The notes below the pieces were generated by a model. That model made no database searches. It saw nothing but the letters and a program-made list of their open reading frames with translations, and was not told where the DNA came from. From NCBI GenBank assembly GCA_028284235.1, contig JANQSC010000008.1:62001-126000 (forward strand): a DNA stretch of 64,000 bases, in the 5' to 3' direction. Origin of the DNA: Opitutaceae bacterium. Its GTDB lineage: Bacteria; Verrucomicrobiota; Verrucomicrobiia; Opitutales; Opitutaceae. Made by a program: the position numbers and the translations under genes. Positions 19,784 through 30,403 of the stretch are shown one piece after another. Within the stretch, counting starts at the first letter, position 1; every line of letters starts with the position of its first letter.

Positions 19784-20683
19784 CTAGACGGCTAGTCTCG
19801 ACTCGGTTTTGCTTTCCGGGTTTGGCTCGCTCGTCTGCGAGGGGGGCTCGTCTTTTGTCGCTTGCGGGCCTGCTTTGAGTTCGCGGCGGATCTCTTTCTC
19901 GTGTTCGCACTCGTCGAGAAACTGGATTAGCCGCCTTCGGTATTCAAAGAACTGGTCTGTACCCAGAATTTCCTTCCGATCTCGGGGTCGTTCGAACTCA
20001 ATGTCCATAAGCTCGCCGACTCGAGCTCCCGGGCCATTGGTCATCATGCAGATCCGGTCGGACATGAATACGGCTTCGTCGGGGTCGTGTGTAATGATCA
20101 TCGTCGTGATTCGCTCGCGGTCGAGGAGCTCGAGAATCACGTCTTGCAGCTCCATTCGCGTGAGGGAGTCGAGTCGACCGAATGGCTCGTCGAGGAGAAG
20201 CACTTTCGGTTTGAGGGCGATGGCTCGTGCGATGCCAACTCGCTGTTGCATGCCGCCGGACATCTCGTGCGGCCGCTTGCTCATCGCTTCCGCCAGTCCT
20301 ACAGCCGAGAGGGCGTATTCGACGATCTGCTTGCGAACAGATTTCGGTTCATGGTGATAGGAGCGGTTGACGCCGAGCATCACGTTCTCGTAGGCGGTCA
20401 TCCAGGGGAGCAGGCAGGGCGCTTGGAAGACGACGGCGCGGTCGGGGCCGGGTTCGGAGACTTCCTTGCCGTCGACGATGATGCCTCCCGAGGTGATTTC
20501 GTTGAGGCCTGCCACCATGGTTAGGACGGTGGACTTGCCGCATCCGGAATGGCCGATCACCGATATGACTTCGCCTTTGCGGATCTTCAGGTCGAATCCG
20601 TCGACGACTGCTATGTCTTCGCCAAAGGGGTTCGGGTAGGCTTTTACTACTTGCGAAATTTCTAAAAAGCGTTCGTCGCTCAT
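19784..20683 (-). CDS. nrtD: nitrate ABC transporter ATPase (NrtD-like)
   Basis: This 299-residue ATPase has Walker [10 protein letters not shown], the signature MSGGMQQR and Walker B VLLLDEP, plus the H-loop (IITHD). The [17 protein letters not shown] segment is typical of the NrtD/SsuB/TauB group. A charged tail of about 45 residues after residue 255 is Pro- and Glu-rich and likely disordered. It overlaps nrtC by four bases (ATGA type), so the two ATPases are probably made in equal amounts as a heterodimer. Confidence 0.88.
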   Translation of the reverse strand: MSDERFLEISQVVKAYPNPFGEDIAVVDGFDLKIRKGEVISVIGHSGCGKSTVLTMVAGLNEITSGGIIVDGKEVSEPGPDRAVVFQAPCLLPWMTAYENVMLGVNRSYHHEPKSVRKQIVEYALSAVGLAEAMSKRPHEMSGGMQQRVGIARAIALKPKVLLLDEPFGRLDSLTRMELQDVILELLDRERITTMIITHDPDEAVFMSDRICMMTNGPGARVGELMDIEFERPRDRKEILGTDQFFEYRRRLIQFLDECEHEKEIRRELKAGPQATKDEPPSQTSEPNPESKTESRLAV

Positions 20684-21594
20684 CCTGCTTTTTCCTCCTG
20701 TTCGAGTTGAAATACGTCTGTTTCGCTGAATTCTCTGAACGCTGCGGAGGTCGCCGTGGTGAAATCGTGAGGGGTTACGTCCGGCATTTTCAGGTCCGGG
20801 CTGGAGCGAAGCCGCTTGGATTCCTCATTCATCTCGATGAGGAAGTTCGCGATTTCGGTCCGAAGTCTCCGGTACTCAGGATTGGCGTTCAAGGTGGCTC
20901 GATCGCGTGGGCGAGCGAGTGGGACGTCGAAGGCCTGGCTAAGCGTCGCTTCGGGGCCCATGGTGAGTGGGACGATGCGGTCGGCCATGAGGAGGGCTTC
21001 GTCGACGTCGTTGGTGATCATAACGACGGTTCGCCGGTCTTCGTTCCAGATGCGGATGATCTCGTCCTGGATGTTGGAGCGGGTGAGCGCGTCCAGGGCG
21101 CTGAGCGGCTCGTCGAGGAGAAGCACTTCGGGCTGCATGGAAAGGGTGCGGGCGAGAGATACGCGTTGGCGCATGCCGCCGGACAGTTCGTGCGGCTTTT
21201 TGTCGACCGCGGGCAGGAGATTCACCATCCCGATGTAGCGTTCGACGTGTTCGTTGGTTTGCGTTTTGCTGTATCCGGGGAAGACTTGCCTGACGGCGAG
21301 GGCTATATTTTCGAATACCGACAGCCATGGCAGGAGCGAGTAGTTTTGAAACATGATCCCTCGGTCGGGTCCGGGCCCCGAAATTTCCTGGCCATCGAGA
21401 TAGACTCCGCCAGTATCCGCTTTTTCGAGACCGGCTAAAAGAGACATGAGCGTGCTTTTCCCGCTTCCGGAGAAGCCGATTATGGCGACGAACTCGTTTC
21501 TTTCGACGGATAGGTTGATTGAATTGAGAACTTGGGTACGGTTGCTTTCGGGACCGAAACCGATGTTCGCGTTTTTTATTTCCAGGTAAGACAT
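20680..21594 (-). CDS. nrtC: nitrate ABC transporter ATPase (NrtC-like, ATPase domain only)
   Basis: The 304-residue ATPase carries [17 protein letters not shown] and VLLLDEP. Cyanobacterial NrtC has an additional C-terminal nitrate-binding domain of about 400 residues; here it is absent, leaving only a short tail after residue 250. It lies between nrtB (19 bases upstream) and nrtD (overlapping). With both ATPases retained the transporter has the NrtABCD layout but without the regulatory domain. Confidence 0.85.
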   Translation of the reverse strand: MSYLEIKNANIGFGPESNRTQVLNSINLSVERNEFVAIIGFSGSGKSTLMSLLAGLEKADTGGVYLDGQEISGPGPDRGIMFQNYSLLPWLSVFENIALAVRQVFPGYSKTQTNEHVERYIGMVNLLPAVDKKPHELSGGMRQRVSLARTLSMQPEVLLLDEPLSALDALTRSNIQDEIIRIWNEDRRTVVMITNDVDEALLMADRIVPLTMGPEATLSQAFDVPLARPRDRATLNANPEYRRLRTEIANFLIEMNEESKRLRSSPDLKMPDVTPHDFTTATSAAFREFSETDVFQLEQEEKAG

Positions 21595-21613
21595 AGTGTG
21601 TAGGCGGTTTCTA

Positions 21614-23242
21614 CTAGACAGTGCTTTCGGATCGGTCGAAGGAGACGAGTCGCTGGAAGACGATCATCATGCGGTCGAGGAGGAAGCCGATCAGGCCAAC
21701 GACGAAGCAGGCGTAGATTATGTTGGCGAAGGAGAACGAGGATCCGTTCTGGTATTCGTCCCAGACGAATTTGCCGAGCCCGTCGGAGGAGGAAAGCGCT
21801 TCGGCGGCGATGAGAACCATCCAGCCGACTCCGAGCGAGATGCGCAGTCCGGCGAATACGAGTGGCAGCGACGAGGGGATGATGATCTTCGTGAGTCGAT
21901 CCCAGAATCCGAGTCGGAGAACGCGGGCGACGTTCAGATGGTCCCTGTCGATCGACGAAACGCCGAGGGCGGTATTGACGAGGGCCGGCCAAACCGCGCA
22001 CATGGCGACGGTGCAAGCCGAGAAAATGAGGGCGGGATTGATGCCCAGCGAATTGATGAACGGGATACTATCGAAGAAAAGGAAGAAGGGATGGGTTTCG
22101 GGGTCGGGGAAAAACGCCCCGACGATGATCTGGAAGATGAGCAGCCAAACGACGGGCGAGACGGGTTTGAAGATCGATATGATGGGTGTCAGGCAGGCCA
22201 TGGCGATCTTGTTGAGGCCGCAGAGGATTCCGATGGGAATGGCGATTGCGGCCGCCATGAGGAATCCGACGAAGACGGTGAACAGGCTGCGTTTTATTTG
22301 CAGGTAGATGGTCATCGCGGAGGCGTATTGCTGCGTCTCCAAGCGTTCGACGCCGTTTTCGAGTCGGACGAGGCTCTTGGCTTCTTTCAAGACGGCTTTG
22401 GCGTCGTCGGCGTCCGCGAGTTTCCCGTCTTGGGCGGCGAGCTTGTCCTTGGTTTGCTCCAGCTTGACGCTGCGGTTGCTGTCCGAGAGGAAGGCTTGCC
22501 GCTTTTTGAGAAACTGGATCTCGTCGGCGACCGCGTTGACGTCGAGCCGGGCGGTTTCTAGCGGTTTAAATTTGTCGGACCGAATCGCCTCGATTTGATC
22601 TTTGAATACGTTTTCCGCCTGGCGCCCGGCTGCGTACAGCTCGTTGTCTTTTCGAATTGCTTCGACGAGTTCTGAGTTGGGGGCGCGTCCCGACGCGACC
22701 TCGAGGGAGAGGGCTTCGATCGACTGGGACCGATCGGTTCGGGCTTGTCGGTTTTCCGCTTTCAGGGCGTCCAGTTTCTCCTCGATCGGGTCGATTTGAG
22801 AAGCGAGACTCGCTTTGTAGAGGGACTCTTGTTCCGTCAAAGTCGATTTCAGCGTCGCGAGTTCGGCTTCAAGCTCGGACATGAGTGTATCCACTTCCTG
22901 GAGCGCTTGGACTCTCGCATCGCCGCTGAGGAGGAAGTCGGACTCCTTGGTCTTCTCGCGTTCGCTGAAGGTGTCGTTGATGAGGGCGGAGCTGAAGACG
23001 ATATTCGGGGTGGGAACTTCGCCCGACTTGGTTTTGTGGTTGGGAGCGACGACCCACCAGAGTCCGACGCAAAGAGCGACAAACAGGGTGGGGACTACCA
23101 GGAATTTCGTGATTGACTCGATTTGCTTGCGTGGCTCTTCGCGAAACGCGAGCCGTACGACCGGATCGAATACGGTGAATCCGGTAACATCGAGGAATCT
23201 CAATATTCGGTACTTTATCTTCTCGGGAGTTTTTTCTGACAT
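21614..23242 (-). CDS. nrtB: nitrate ABC transporter permease with a large periplasmic coiled-coil insert
   Basis: The C-terminal half (from about residue 310) is a regular NrtB/SsuC permease with five to six membrane segments and an EAA-type loop around [19 protein letters not shown]. Before it stands one extra membrane segment (residues about 47-66) and some 240 residues of charged heptad-like helix (residues 67-310, rich in Glu, Lys, Leu, Ala). The protein is 542 residues against about 270-330 for usual NrtB. The insert should face the periplasm. It begins with ATG at 23242, 87 bases after nrtA. Confidence 0.85.
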   Translation of the reverse strand: MSEKTPEKIKYRILRFLDVTGFTVFDPVVRLAFREEPRKQIESITKFLVVPTLFVALCVGLWWVVAPNHKTKSGEVPTPNIVFSSALINDTFSEREKTKESDFLLSGDARVQALQEVDTLMSELEAELATLKSTLTEQESLYKASLASQIDPIEEKLDALKAENRQARTDRSQSIEALSLEVASGRAPNSELVEAIRKDNELYAAGRQAENVFKDQIEAIRSDKFKPLETARLDVNAVADEIQFLKKRQAFLSDSNRSVKLEQTKDKLAAQDGKLADADDAKAVLKEAKSLVRLENGVERLETQQYASAMTIYLQIKRSLFTVFVGFLMAAAIAIPIGILCGLNKIAMACLTPIISIFKPVSPVVWLLIFQIIVGAFFPDPETHPFFLFFDSIPFINSLGINPALIFSACTVAMCAVWPALVNTALGVSSIDRDHLNVARVLRLGFWDRLTKIIIPSSLPLVFAGLRISLGVGWMVLIAAEALSSSDGLGKFVWDEYQNGSSFSFANIIYACFVVGLIGFLLDRMMIVFQRLVSFDRSESTV

Positions 23243-23272
23243 GGAACGGTTGGTTTGTTTGTTTGGCGGAAG

Positions 23273-23300
23273 AGCGAGGCCGATCGGAACCGGCCTCGCT
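23273..23300. other. intra-operon hairpin between nrtA and nrtB
   Basis: AGCGAGGCCG (23273-23282) pairs perfectly with CGGCCTCGCT (23291-23300) over an 8-base loop. No T-run follows on the - strand, so it is not a simple terminator. Such hairpins after binding-protein genes often protect the upstream message, giving more binding protein than permease. Confidence 0.7.
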
Positions 23301-23329
23301 GCAACTTACTACTACGTCTGCTACTGTGA

Positions 23330-24679
23330 CTAAGAATCGTCTTTGTTTCCGATGGTGTGGGCGTTGAGGTAGCCGATCGGGTCTCGGGCGTCGTAGGTGA
23401 TGCCGTCGATGAAATCATCTGTAGGCGGCTTGTATCCGTCGGTTTCCCACGGGATTTCGCTCTTTTCGATGTGGCCTTCTTCGAGAAGGTGCTCCGCGGC
23501 TTGCAAGTACACGTCTGGCAGGTACACGTCGCGGACGGTCTCGTGGTACCATTCTTCGGGTTTTGGCTCGGTGATCTGTCCCCAGCGGCGCATTTGGGTC
23601 AGGAACCAAATGCCGTCCGAGTACCAGGGATAGGTGGCGTGGCCTTTAAAGAAGACGTTGAATTCGGGCATACTACGCTTGTCGGTTTTCTGGAAGTAGA
23701 AGAAGCCGGTCATCGAGTTTTTCAGGACGTCGTAGTCGGCCCCCACGTAGTTTTTCTGGGAGAGGATGCGGCAGGCCTCTTCGCGATTGAGAAAGGCTCC
23801 GGACTCGTCGGTGGCGTCGAGCCACTTTCCGGCCCGTATGAGCGCTTTAACTACGGCGATGTGTGTATTGGGATTCTCTTCGGCCCATTTCTTGGTGACT
23901 CCGAACACTTTCTCGGGGTTGTTTTTCCAGATGTCGTAGTTGGTGGTCACGGGCACGCCGATCCCTTTGGATACGGCTTGCTGGTTCCACGGTTCCCCCA
24001 CGCAATAGGCGACGTTTTTTCCAGACTCGAGCGTCGCCGGCATTTGGGGAGGAGGCGTGGTGGAGAGCTCGATATCCCCGTTGGTCATCCCTTTGATATC
24101 GGTCGAGGTGTACATTCCCGGGTGAATCCCCGCGGCGGCGAGCCAGTACCGAATCTCGTAATTGTGAGTGGATACAGGGAAGACCATGCCCATAGGGAGC
24201 TTTTCCCCAAAGTCTTTCGCTTCGTCGACGATGGGCTTGAGCGCTTCCGCGGTGATCGGATGTTCAGGCGTGTCGGTATCGAGCGCCGGGTCGTTCTCCT
24301 GCATCTGTTTCCAGATGTCGTTCGACACGGTTATACCGTTGCCGTTTAGGTCGAGCGTGTAGGCGGTGACGATGTGGGCTTTCGTTCCAAAGCCAATCGT
24401 CGCCGCAATGGGCTGCCCGGAGAGCATGTGGGCGCCGTCGAGCTCGCCGTTGATGACATTGTCGAGGAGCTGCTTCCAGTTGGGCTGGGCGGTGACTTCG
24501 ACTTGGAGCCCTTCGTCTTCGAAGTAGCCGTTTTCCTTGGCAATTACGATGGGGGCGCAGTCGGTGAGTTTGATGAATCCGAATTTGAGCTCGTCTTTCT
24601 CGAGATCGAGCGTGCCGGCGAAGCCCAGTGGGACGAACGCGGCGATGGCGGTGATGAGTGATCGTTTGAGTGTTTTCAT
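23330..24679 (-). CDS. nrtA: periplasmic nitrate-binding protein
   Basis: The 449-residue protein (from the ATG at 24679) has a signal peptide ([21 protein letters not shown]) and the NrtA family blocks: [53 protein letters not shown] and [21 protein letters not shown]. It should capture nitrate and deliver it to NrtB. The open frame reaches 24778, but the 33 extra residues have no signal-peptide character. No lipobox cysteine follows the signal, unlike cyanobacterial NrtA. It is the first gene of the - strand operon and divergent from lysR. Confidence 0.92.
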   Translation of the reverse strand: MKTLKRSLITAIAAFVPLGFAGTLDLEKDELKFGFIKLTDCAPIVIAKENGYFEDEGLQVEVTAQPNWKQLLDNVINGELDGAHMLSGQPIAATIGFGTKAHIVTAYTLDLNGNGITVSNDIWKQMQENDPALDTDTPEHPITAEALKPIVDEAKDFGEKLPMGMVFPVSTHNYEIRYWLAAAGIHPGMYTSTDIKGMTNGDIELSTTPPPQMPATLESGKNVAYCVGEPWNQQAVSKGIGVPVTTNYDIWKNNPEKVFGVTKKWAEENPNTHIAVVKALIRAGKWLDATDESGAFLNREEACRILSQKNYVGADYDVLKNSMTGFFYFQKTDKRSMPEFNVFFKGHATYPWYSDGIWFLTQMRRWGQITEPKPEEWYHETVRDVYLPDVYLQAAEHLLEEGHIEKSEIPWETDGYKPPTDDFIDGITYDARDPIGYLNAHTIGNKDDS

Positions 24680-25026
24680 GATTTTAAGCGTTGAAAGGTT
24701 CGCTGTGTCGATCGTCCTATAGCCTCGGCCGCGCCAACCGATACCCCCGATGCGGGTATCATTATTCGGAGTAGTCATGAAATTGATTCATGGAAAGGGT
24801 CTTCCCCCATTAGTTTTTTATCTGCAAGGAGTTACGAATGACGTGCTCCTCGGTTCACCCCGCGTCGCTCGCTCCGAGTCGTTCGCGTCCTTTGGTTTTT
24901 TACAATGTCAAACGTTGGGACTACCCGGCGTCGCTTGCTCGAGTGATTAATTTTGACAGGTCGGCGCTCGGTGTTGGCTTGAAATGAGAAAAATTAATCG
25001 ATTGAAAGCTCTCATTAGTAATTTTC
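24680..25026. promoter_or_regulatory. divergent control region nrtA / lysR
   Basis: This 347-base gap holds no gene. It contains a palindrome GATACCC-N7-GGGTATC (24740-24760), a possible -24/-12 promoter for nrtA on the - strand (24721-24736, TGGCGCGGCCGAGGCT), the LysR-type dyad at 24776-24792, an imperfect direct repeat (GCGTCGCTCGCTCCGAG near 24862; GCGTCGCTTGCTCGAG near 24929) and a CTCTCAT-N11-ATGAGAG dyad over the lysR start. Confidence 0.6.
24776..24792. promoter_or_regulatory. LysR-type dyad upstream of nrtA
   Basis: CATGAA-ATTGA-TTCATG is a perfect T-N11-A dyad. With flanks it matches the site before the nitrate reductase operon at 18 of 21 positions. It lies 97 bases before the nrtA start and 234 before lysR, as expected for an activator of nrtA. 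Confidence 0.72.
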
Positions 25027-25033
25027 ATGAGAG
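25009..25033. promoter_or_regulatory. dyad over the lysR start codon
   Basis: CTCTCAT (25009-25015) and ATGAGAG (25027-25033) form a perfect inverted repeat with an 11-base spacer, and a third ATGAGA stands at 24984. The right half includes the lysR ATG, so a bound protein could block its own synthesis. Confidence 0.5.
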
Positions 25034-25938
25034 AAGAGGTCATCGATAGTCGTCAATTACTCGCTTTTAAGGCGCTTGCGGAGACGGGGAGCTTTACGCA
25101 GGCGGCGAAGCGGCTGCATCTGACGCAGTCGGCGGTGAGCCATTCCATTAAGGCGCTTGAGGATGACTTGGGCTGCTCGCTGATCAGTCGGCTGGGCAGG
25201 AAAATCCATCTGACGCAGTCGGGTGAGATTTTTCTTACTTCGGCCGAGCGGATGGTCCGGCAGATGCAGAACGTGCGGTCTGAGATCGAGGGCTTGGGAA
25301 AGTGGGGCGTCGGGCGTTTGCGTATTGGAGCGGGAACTACTGCGTGCCAGTACATACTGCCAACGGTGATTCGCGAGTTTCGGGAGACGTTTCCGGATTG
25401 CCGGTTGTCGGTCAATCCCGACGACGCGAAGGAGCTATTCGAGTTGCTGCGGGCCAATGAGATTGATCTGGCGCTTACCTTGGAGCCGGACTTGCAGGAC
25501 GACATCTCGGCCCAGATCGTATTTACGGATGCCTTGAAGTTCGCGGTGTCTCCGATGCATGCGTGGGCGGGGAGGAATGTGGCGCCCGCGGATGAGATAG
25601 CGGGTCAAAACTACGTGACTTACAGCAAGCGTAGCCTGACGTTTGAACGAGTGCGACGTTACTTTCGAGCGGACGGCAGGGACTTGGCCAATGTGATTGA
25701 GCTGGGAAGCATGGAGGCGATCAAGGAGCTGGTGAAGATTGGGATCGGCGTGGGTGTACTGGCGCCTTGGGTGGCTCGGAAGGAGTGCGCGGACCGGACG
25801 CTCCACATGCTCGAAATGGGTCGGAAGCCGCTCAAGCGCAATTGGGGCGTTTGCTATATGAAAGGTCGGAAGCTGTCGCTGATGGAGGAAACGTTTATTG
25901 GCCTTTGCGAGAGCGTTTGCGAGAGTCTAGGGGATTGA
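25027..25938 (+). CDS. LysR-family regulator of nitrate assimilation (predicted)
   Basis: The 303-residue protein has the LysR winged helix-turn-helix at residues 7-66 (ETGSFTQAAKRLHLTQSAVSHSIKALEDDLG) given in parts as GSFTQAAKRLHLTQSAVSHS, followed by the linker helix and a periplasmic-binding-type effector domain (LRIGAGTTACQYILPTVIREF). It is divergent from nrtA, the classical position for a LysR activator. Effector unknown; by analogy with NtcB, Nac and CysB-type regulators it may sense nitrite or nitrogen status. It may well bind the T-N11-A dyads at 24776 and 10883. Confidence 0.85.
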   Translation: MREEVIDSRQLLAFKALAETGSFTQAAKRLHLTQSAVSHSIKALEDDLGCSLISRLGRKIHLTQSGEIFLTSAERMVRQMQNVRSEIEGLGKWGVGRLRIGAGTTACQYILPTVIREFRETFPDCRLSVNPDDAKELFELLRANEIDLALTLEPDLQDDISAQIVFTDALKFAVSPMHAWAGRNVAPADEIAGQNYVTYSKRSLTFERVRRYFRADGRDLANVIELGSMEAIKELVKIGIGVGVLAPWVARKECADRTLHMLEMGRKPLKRNWGVCYMKGRKLSLMEETFIGLCESVCESLGD

Positions 25939-25952
25939 GTGAGAAGCGTTTC

Positions 25953-25973
25953 GGACGGCCCGGCGGTCCGTCC
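25953..25973. repeat. GC-rich hairpin between lysR and purU
   Basis: GGACGGCC and GGTCCGTCC pair with one bulged base around a CGGC loop. There is no T-run on either side. It sits between convergent genes and may be a REP-like element or a factor-dependent end signal. Confidence 0.5.
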
Positions 25974-26023
25974 CTACCCGGCATTCCGAGCGGGTTGTCG
26001 TTCTGGACTTGCTGGACGCGCAA

Positions 26024-26884
26024 TCAGTCGAACACGACGGTTTTGTTTTCGTAGACGAGGATCCGGTTTTCGAGGTGCCAGGACACGGCTTGGGCGAGGG
26101 TGAGGCGTTCCAGGTCGCGTCCTTTGCGAATGAGGTCGCGTACGCTGTTGCGGTGGGTGATTTGCGTGACGGCCTGGTGGATGATGGGTCCCTGGTCGAG
26201 GTCGGCGGTGGCGTAGTGGGCGGTGGCGCCGATTAGTTTTACGCCTTTCTTGTGGGCCTGGTGGTAGGGTTTGGCTCCGGCGAATGCGGGCAGGAACGAG
26301 TGGTGTATATTTATAACCGGCTTGCCCCATGTATCCAGAAATATGGACGACAGCACTTGCATGTAGCGTGCCATGATGACGAGGTCGATGTCGTAGCGTT
26401 TTAGAAGAGCGAGCTGGTTGGCTTCGGCGTCGGACTTGGTCTCTTTCGTTACGGGGACGTGATGGAAGGGGATGCCGTAGTGGACGGCGCTGGATTTGAG
26501 TGTTTGGTGATTGGATACGACGACTGCGATTTCGCAGGGGAAGTCGCCCGCTTTCCATCGAAGGATTAAATCGTGGAAGCAATGGTCGGCTTTGGAAACG
26601 AAGAGGGCGACTTTCGGTTTGGCTCCGTTGACGGCCACTTTGGTGCGCATGCCGATCGAGTCACCAAAGTCTCTGAAAGCGTCGGCTTCTTCCCGGGGCG
26701 AGCGCGAATCCGCGATGGCCCATTCAACGCGCTGGAAGAAGACACCTTCTTCGTGGTCGCGATGCTGATCGGCGTGGATAATATTCCCGTCCCGTTCGTA
26801 GATCCAATTCGCTACTTTGGATACGAGGCCCTTTTGGTCGGGCCCGGAAAGCAGGGCGATCAAGCGCGGCGAATCGGGGATCAT
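26024..26884 (-). CDS. purU: formyltetrahydrofolate deformylase
   Basis: PurU hydrolyses 10-formyltetrahydrofolate to formate and tetrahydrofolate, balancing one-carbon pools. The 286-residue protein has an N-terminal ACT domain (RLIALLSGPDQKGLVSKVA) and a formyltransferase-like catalytic domain with ARYMQVLSS, NIHHSFLPAFAGAKPY and GATAHYATADLDQGPII, the last with the conserved His and Asp. It lies 18 bases downstream of carB in the same direction and is probably co-transcribed. Confidence 0.95.
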   Translation of the reverse strand: MIPDSPRLIALLSGPDQKGLVSKVANWIYERDGNIIHADQHRDHEEGVFFQRVEWAIADSRSPREEADAFRDFGDSIGMRTKVAVNGAKPKVALFVSKADHCFHDLILRWKAGDFPCEIAVVVSNHQTLKSSAVHYGIPFHHVPVTKETKSDAEANQLALLKRYDIDLVIMARYMQVLSSIFLDTWGKPVINIHHSFLPAFAGAKPYHQAHKKGVKLIGATAHYATADLDQGPIIHQAVTQITHRNSVRDLIRKGRDLERLTLAQAVSWHLENRILVYENKTVVFD

Positions 26885-26902
26885 GGGTTCCGATTCGGCT
26901 GG

Positions 26903-29900
26903 CTAGACGGTCGCTACGTTCTGGTCGACGTAGCTCTGGAGGGAGCGGACGTCGAAGTCTCGTTCCTTGAGGGCTTCGATGCCGGCGACGGCAGCGGTGG
27001 CCCCCGTAAGCGTGGTCATGATACAGATGTTGTTGGCGTACGCGACGGAGCGGATGTGGTTCTCGTCTTTGCGCGGGATCATGCCGGAGGGGGTGTTGAT
27101 GATCATGGCCATTTCACCGTTTTTGATGAGGTCGAGCACATTGGGGCGACCTTCGGCGATGCGGAAGAGTTGCTCGGCTTCGATGCCGTTCTCCTTCAAA
27201 TGGTCTGCGGTGCCGCTGGTCGAATAGAGCTTGAATCCGAGAGCGACCAAATTGCGGGCGAGTTCGACGGCCTTGGACTTGTCCTGGTCCTTGACGCTGA
27301 GGAAGACGTTCCCTTCGGTCGGCAGGCTGGGTTTGGCGGCGGCCTGGGTTTTCGCGAATGCGATGCCGAAGTCCTCGTCGAGCCCCATGACTTCTCCGGT
27401 CGAGCGCATTTCCGGCCCGAGGCGAATGGTGGAGCCGGGGAAGCGGACGAAGGGGAAGACGGCTTCTTTGATGCACCAGTGTTTTGGGCTCATTTCCTCG
27501 GTGAAGCCGAGTTCGTCGAGAGACTTGCCGGTCATGATTTTGGCGGCGAGTTTCGCCAGCGGTACGCCGATGGCTTTGGAGACGAACGGGACGGTACGGG
27601 AGGCGCGGGGGTTGACCTCCAAGACGTAGAGTTCGTTGTCCTTGATCGCGAACTGGATGTTCATGAGGCCCACGACTTTTAGGGCTTTGGCGAGGCGGTA
27701 GCTTGCCTGTCGAACGGTTTCGATCATTTCTTCGCCCAGGGTATGCGGCGGGAGCGCCATGGCGGCGTCGCCGCTGTGCACCCCGGCGAACTCGATGTGC
27801 TCGAGCATTCCGCCCACGATGGTTTTCTCGCCGTCGGAGATGCAGTCGACGTCGAGCTCGATGGCGTCTTCGAGGAACTTGTCGAGGAGGACGGGTTTGC
27901 CGGGCGAGGCTTCGAAGGCTTCGCGTATGACCGAGCGGAGTTCGTCCATGTCGTGAACGATGAACATGCCGCGGCCGCCGAGAACGAAGGAGGGGCGAAC
28001 GAGCAGTGGGAATCCGACTTTTTCGGCGAGTTCGTAGGCTTCGGTTTCGCTGAGGGCGGTGAGGTTGTCGGGCTGCTTGAGGCCGACTTCGTCGAGGATC
28101 TGCTTAAAGAGCTCTCTATCTTCGGCGGCGTCGATGCTTTCGGGGGAGGTGCCGATGATGTTGACGCCGTTGGCCTTGAGCGCGGCGGCGAGGTTAAGCG
28201 GCGTTTGGCCGCCGTACTGGACGATTGCTCCGCTGCAGCCTTCCTGGTTGTAGACTTCGAGAACGTCTTCGAGGGTAAGCGGTTCGAAATATAGTTTGTC
28301 GGATGTATCGTAATCCGTGGATACGGTCTCGGGATTGGAGTTGATCATCACGGACTCGTAGCCGAGTTCCTGCAGGGCGAAGGAGGCGTGGACGCAGCAG
28401 TAGTCGAATTCGATGCCCTGGCCGATGCGGTTGGGGCCGCCTCCGATGATCATTATCTTTTTCTTGTTCGACGGGATTATTTCGTTTTCATCGCCGTATG
28501 AAGAATAGTAGTACGGGGTTTCCGCTTCGAACTCGGCGGCGCAGGTATCGACGAGCCGGTAGACCGTGTTGATCCCGAGGTTTTTGCGATGGGCGCTGAC
28601 CTGCTTCCAATCGCATCCGAGAAAGCTGCCGAGCTGTCGGTCCGAGAAACCGTATTCCTTGGCGGTTCGGAGCATCTCTTTGTCGGCCGTATCCAAATTT
28701 TGGGCTTTTAGCTGGTCTTCGAGGTCGCTAATTTGCTTGAGCTGGAGGAGAAACCAGGGGTCGATTTTGGTGAGTTCGAAAAGTCTCTCCTGGCTGTACC
28801 CGGCTTTGAGGGCGTAGCGGATGTAGAATACGCGGTCGGTGTTGGGCCGGACGAGTTTGCCGTTGATGGTTTCCTCCGGCGGGATGTCGTCCCCTCCGAG
28901 GCGTCCGCCGCCGAATCCCCAGGCCCCGGTTTCGAGGGAGCGGAGCGCTTTTTGAAAGGACTCTTTGAAGGTCAGGCCGATGGCCATGGCTTCGCCGACG
29001 GATTTCATTGAAGACGTGAGGGTGTCGTCGGCCCCTTGGAACTTTTCGAAGGTGAAGCGGGGAATTTTGGTAACGACGTAGTCGATGGTCGGCTCGAAGC
29101 TGGCTGGGGTTTTGCGAGTGATGTCGTTTTGAATTTCGTCGAGGCTGTATCCGACCGCGAGTTTGGCGGCGAATTTGGCAATCGGAAAGCCGGTGGCTTT
29201 CGACGCGAGTGCCGAACTTCTGGATACGCGTGGGTTCATTTCGATCACGACCATGCGTCCGGTTTCCGGGCTGATTGAAAACTGTATATTGGATCCGCCG
29301 GTTTCGACGCCGATTTCCCGAATAACTGCGAAGGAGGCGTCGCGCATGGCTTGGTACTCCCGGTCGGACAGGGTCATGGCGGGGGCGACGGTGATGGAGT
29401 CGCCGGTGTGGACGCCCATGGGGTCGAAGTTTTCGATGGAGCAAATGACGACGCATTGGTCTTTGCGGTCGCGCATGACTTCCATCTCGTATTCTTTCCA
29501 GCCGAGGAGGCATTCTTCGATCAACACTTCGGTGACGGGGGAGACGTCGAGTCCATTGGAGACGATTTGTTCGAACTCCTCGCGGTTGTAGGCGATGCCT
29601 CCGCCGGCGCCTCCGAGCGTGAAGCTGGGGCGGATGATGAGCGGGAAGGATCCGATTGCGGTGACGGCTTCGCGGGCTTCTTCAAGGGTCTTGACGGTTC
29701 GCGAGCGGGCGACATCGAGCCCGATTTTCAGCATAGCCTCTTTGAAAAGCTCCCGGTCTTCTCCTTTTTTGATGGCCTCGGGCTTGGCGCCGATCATTTC
29801 GACGCCGTGCTCGGCGAGGACGCCGGAGGCCTCAAGTTCGAGGGAGAGATTGAGAGCGGTTTGCCCTCCGAGTGTTGGGAGGAGCGCGTCGGGTTTTTCC

Positions 29901-30139
29901 TTGGCGATGATCTTGGTGACGGCCTCGACGGTGAGGGGCTCGATATAGGTGACGTCGGCGAACTCAGGGTCGGTCATGATGGTCGCCGGGTTGCTGTTAA
30001 CCAGGATGACTTTGTACCCCTCTTCTTTCAGCGCCTTGCAGGCTTGTGTTCCCGAGTAGTCGAATTCACAGGCTTGTCCGATGACTATGGGACCGGCTCC
30101 GATGATGATAATTGATTCGATGTCGACGCGTTTTGGCAT
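26903..30139 (-). CDS. carB: carbamoyl-phosphate synthase large subunit
   Basis: CarB makes carbamoyl phosphate from bicarbonate, ammonia and ATP for arginine and pyrimidines. The 1078-residue protein has the two homologous ATP-grasp halves, beginning [21 protein letters not shown] split here as [17 protein letters not shown] and, near residue 555, [17 protein letters not shown]. The C-terminal domain (from about residue 940) is the allosteric MGS-like domain. Length and order are normal. carA is not adjacent. The likely promoter lies in the 264-base gap up to 30403, where no other gene is convincing. Confidence 0.97.
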   Translation of the reverse strand: MPKRVDIESIIIIGAGPIVIGQACEFDYSGTQACKALKEEGYKVILVNSNPATIMTDPEFADVTYIEPLTVEAVTKIIAKEKPDALLPTLGGQTALNLSLELEASGVLAEHGVEMIGAKPEAIKKGEDRELFKEAMLKIGLDVARSRTVKTLEEAREAVTAIGSFPLIIRPSFTLGGAGGGIAYNREEFEQIVSNGLDVSPVTEVLIEECLLGWKEYEMEVMRDRKDQCVVICSIENFDPMGVHTGDSITVAPAMTLSDREYQAMRDASFAVIREIGVETGGSNIQFSISPETGRMVVIEMNPRVSRSSALASKATGFPIAKFAAKLAVGYSLDEIQNDITRKTPASFEPTIDYVVTKIPRFTFEKFQGADDTLTSSMKSVGEAMAIGLTFKESFQKALRSLETGAWGFGGGRLGGDDIPPEETINGKLVRPNTDRVFYIRYALKAGYSQERLFELTKIDPWFLLQLKQISDLEDQLKAQNLDTADKEMLRTAKEYGFSDRQLGSFLGCDWKQVSAHRKNLGINTVYRLVDTCAAEFEAETPYYYSSYGDENEIIPSNKKKIMIIGGGPNRIGQGIEFDYCCVHASFALQELGYESVMINSNPETVSTDYDTSDKLYFEPLTLEDVLEVYNQEGCSGAIVQYGGQTPLNLAAALKANGVNIIGTSPESIDAAEDRELFKQILDEVGLKQPDNLTALSETEAYELAEKVGFPLLVRPSFVLGGRGMFIVHDMDELRSVIREAFEASPGKPVLLDKFLEDAIELDVDCISDGEKTIVGGMLEHIEFAGVHSGDAAMALPPHTLGEEMIETVRQASYRLAKALKVVGLMNIQFAIKDNELYVLEVNPRASRTVPFVSKAIGVPLAKLAAKIMTGKSLDELGFTEEMSPKHWCIKEAVFPFVRFPGSTIRLGPEMRSTGEVMGLDEDFGIAFAKTQAAAKPSLPTEGNVFLSVKDQDKSKAVELARNLVALGFKLYSTSGTADHLKENGIEAEQLFRIAEGRPNVLDLIKNGEMAMIINTPSGMIPRKDENHIRSVAYANNICIMTTLTGATAAVAGIEALKERDFDVRSLQSYVDQNVATV

Positions 30140-30403
30140 GGTACTTTGTTCGGTTGTGCCACACGGGAGGAATGGTGGGCAAGCGTGAAAAGAATCGATT
30201 ATGCCCCAATGGCAAGCGCATTTGGCGAGGGGCTAGACGATGAGTCGCGTCAAGGGGTAGCGAGCCTGGATCGGGGGCGTAGCCGCCGAGATGGGATCCG
30301 CAGTTTCAACGGGCGCTGGAACGCTGTGGCCGATGGGGAACTCGAAGGGCGCCCCGACTTGATATTCGTGGGCGCTGGGCCGGACGCTTGTTTGCTCGCG
30401 CGT

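Noticed and set aside
21596..22561. + strand frame of 321 residues opposite nrtB
   Set aside because: Very acidic, low-complexity translation opposite a clear permease; a shadow of GC-biased codons.
23357..24349. + strand frame of 330 residues opposite nrtA
   Set aside because: Antisense to a well-supported binding protein and without recognisable domains.
26573..27682. + strand frame of 369 residues across purU and carB
   Set aside because: Spans two real genes on the opposite strand and shows a biased, repetitive composition.
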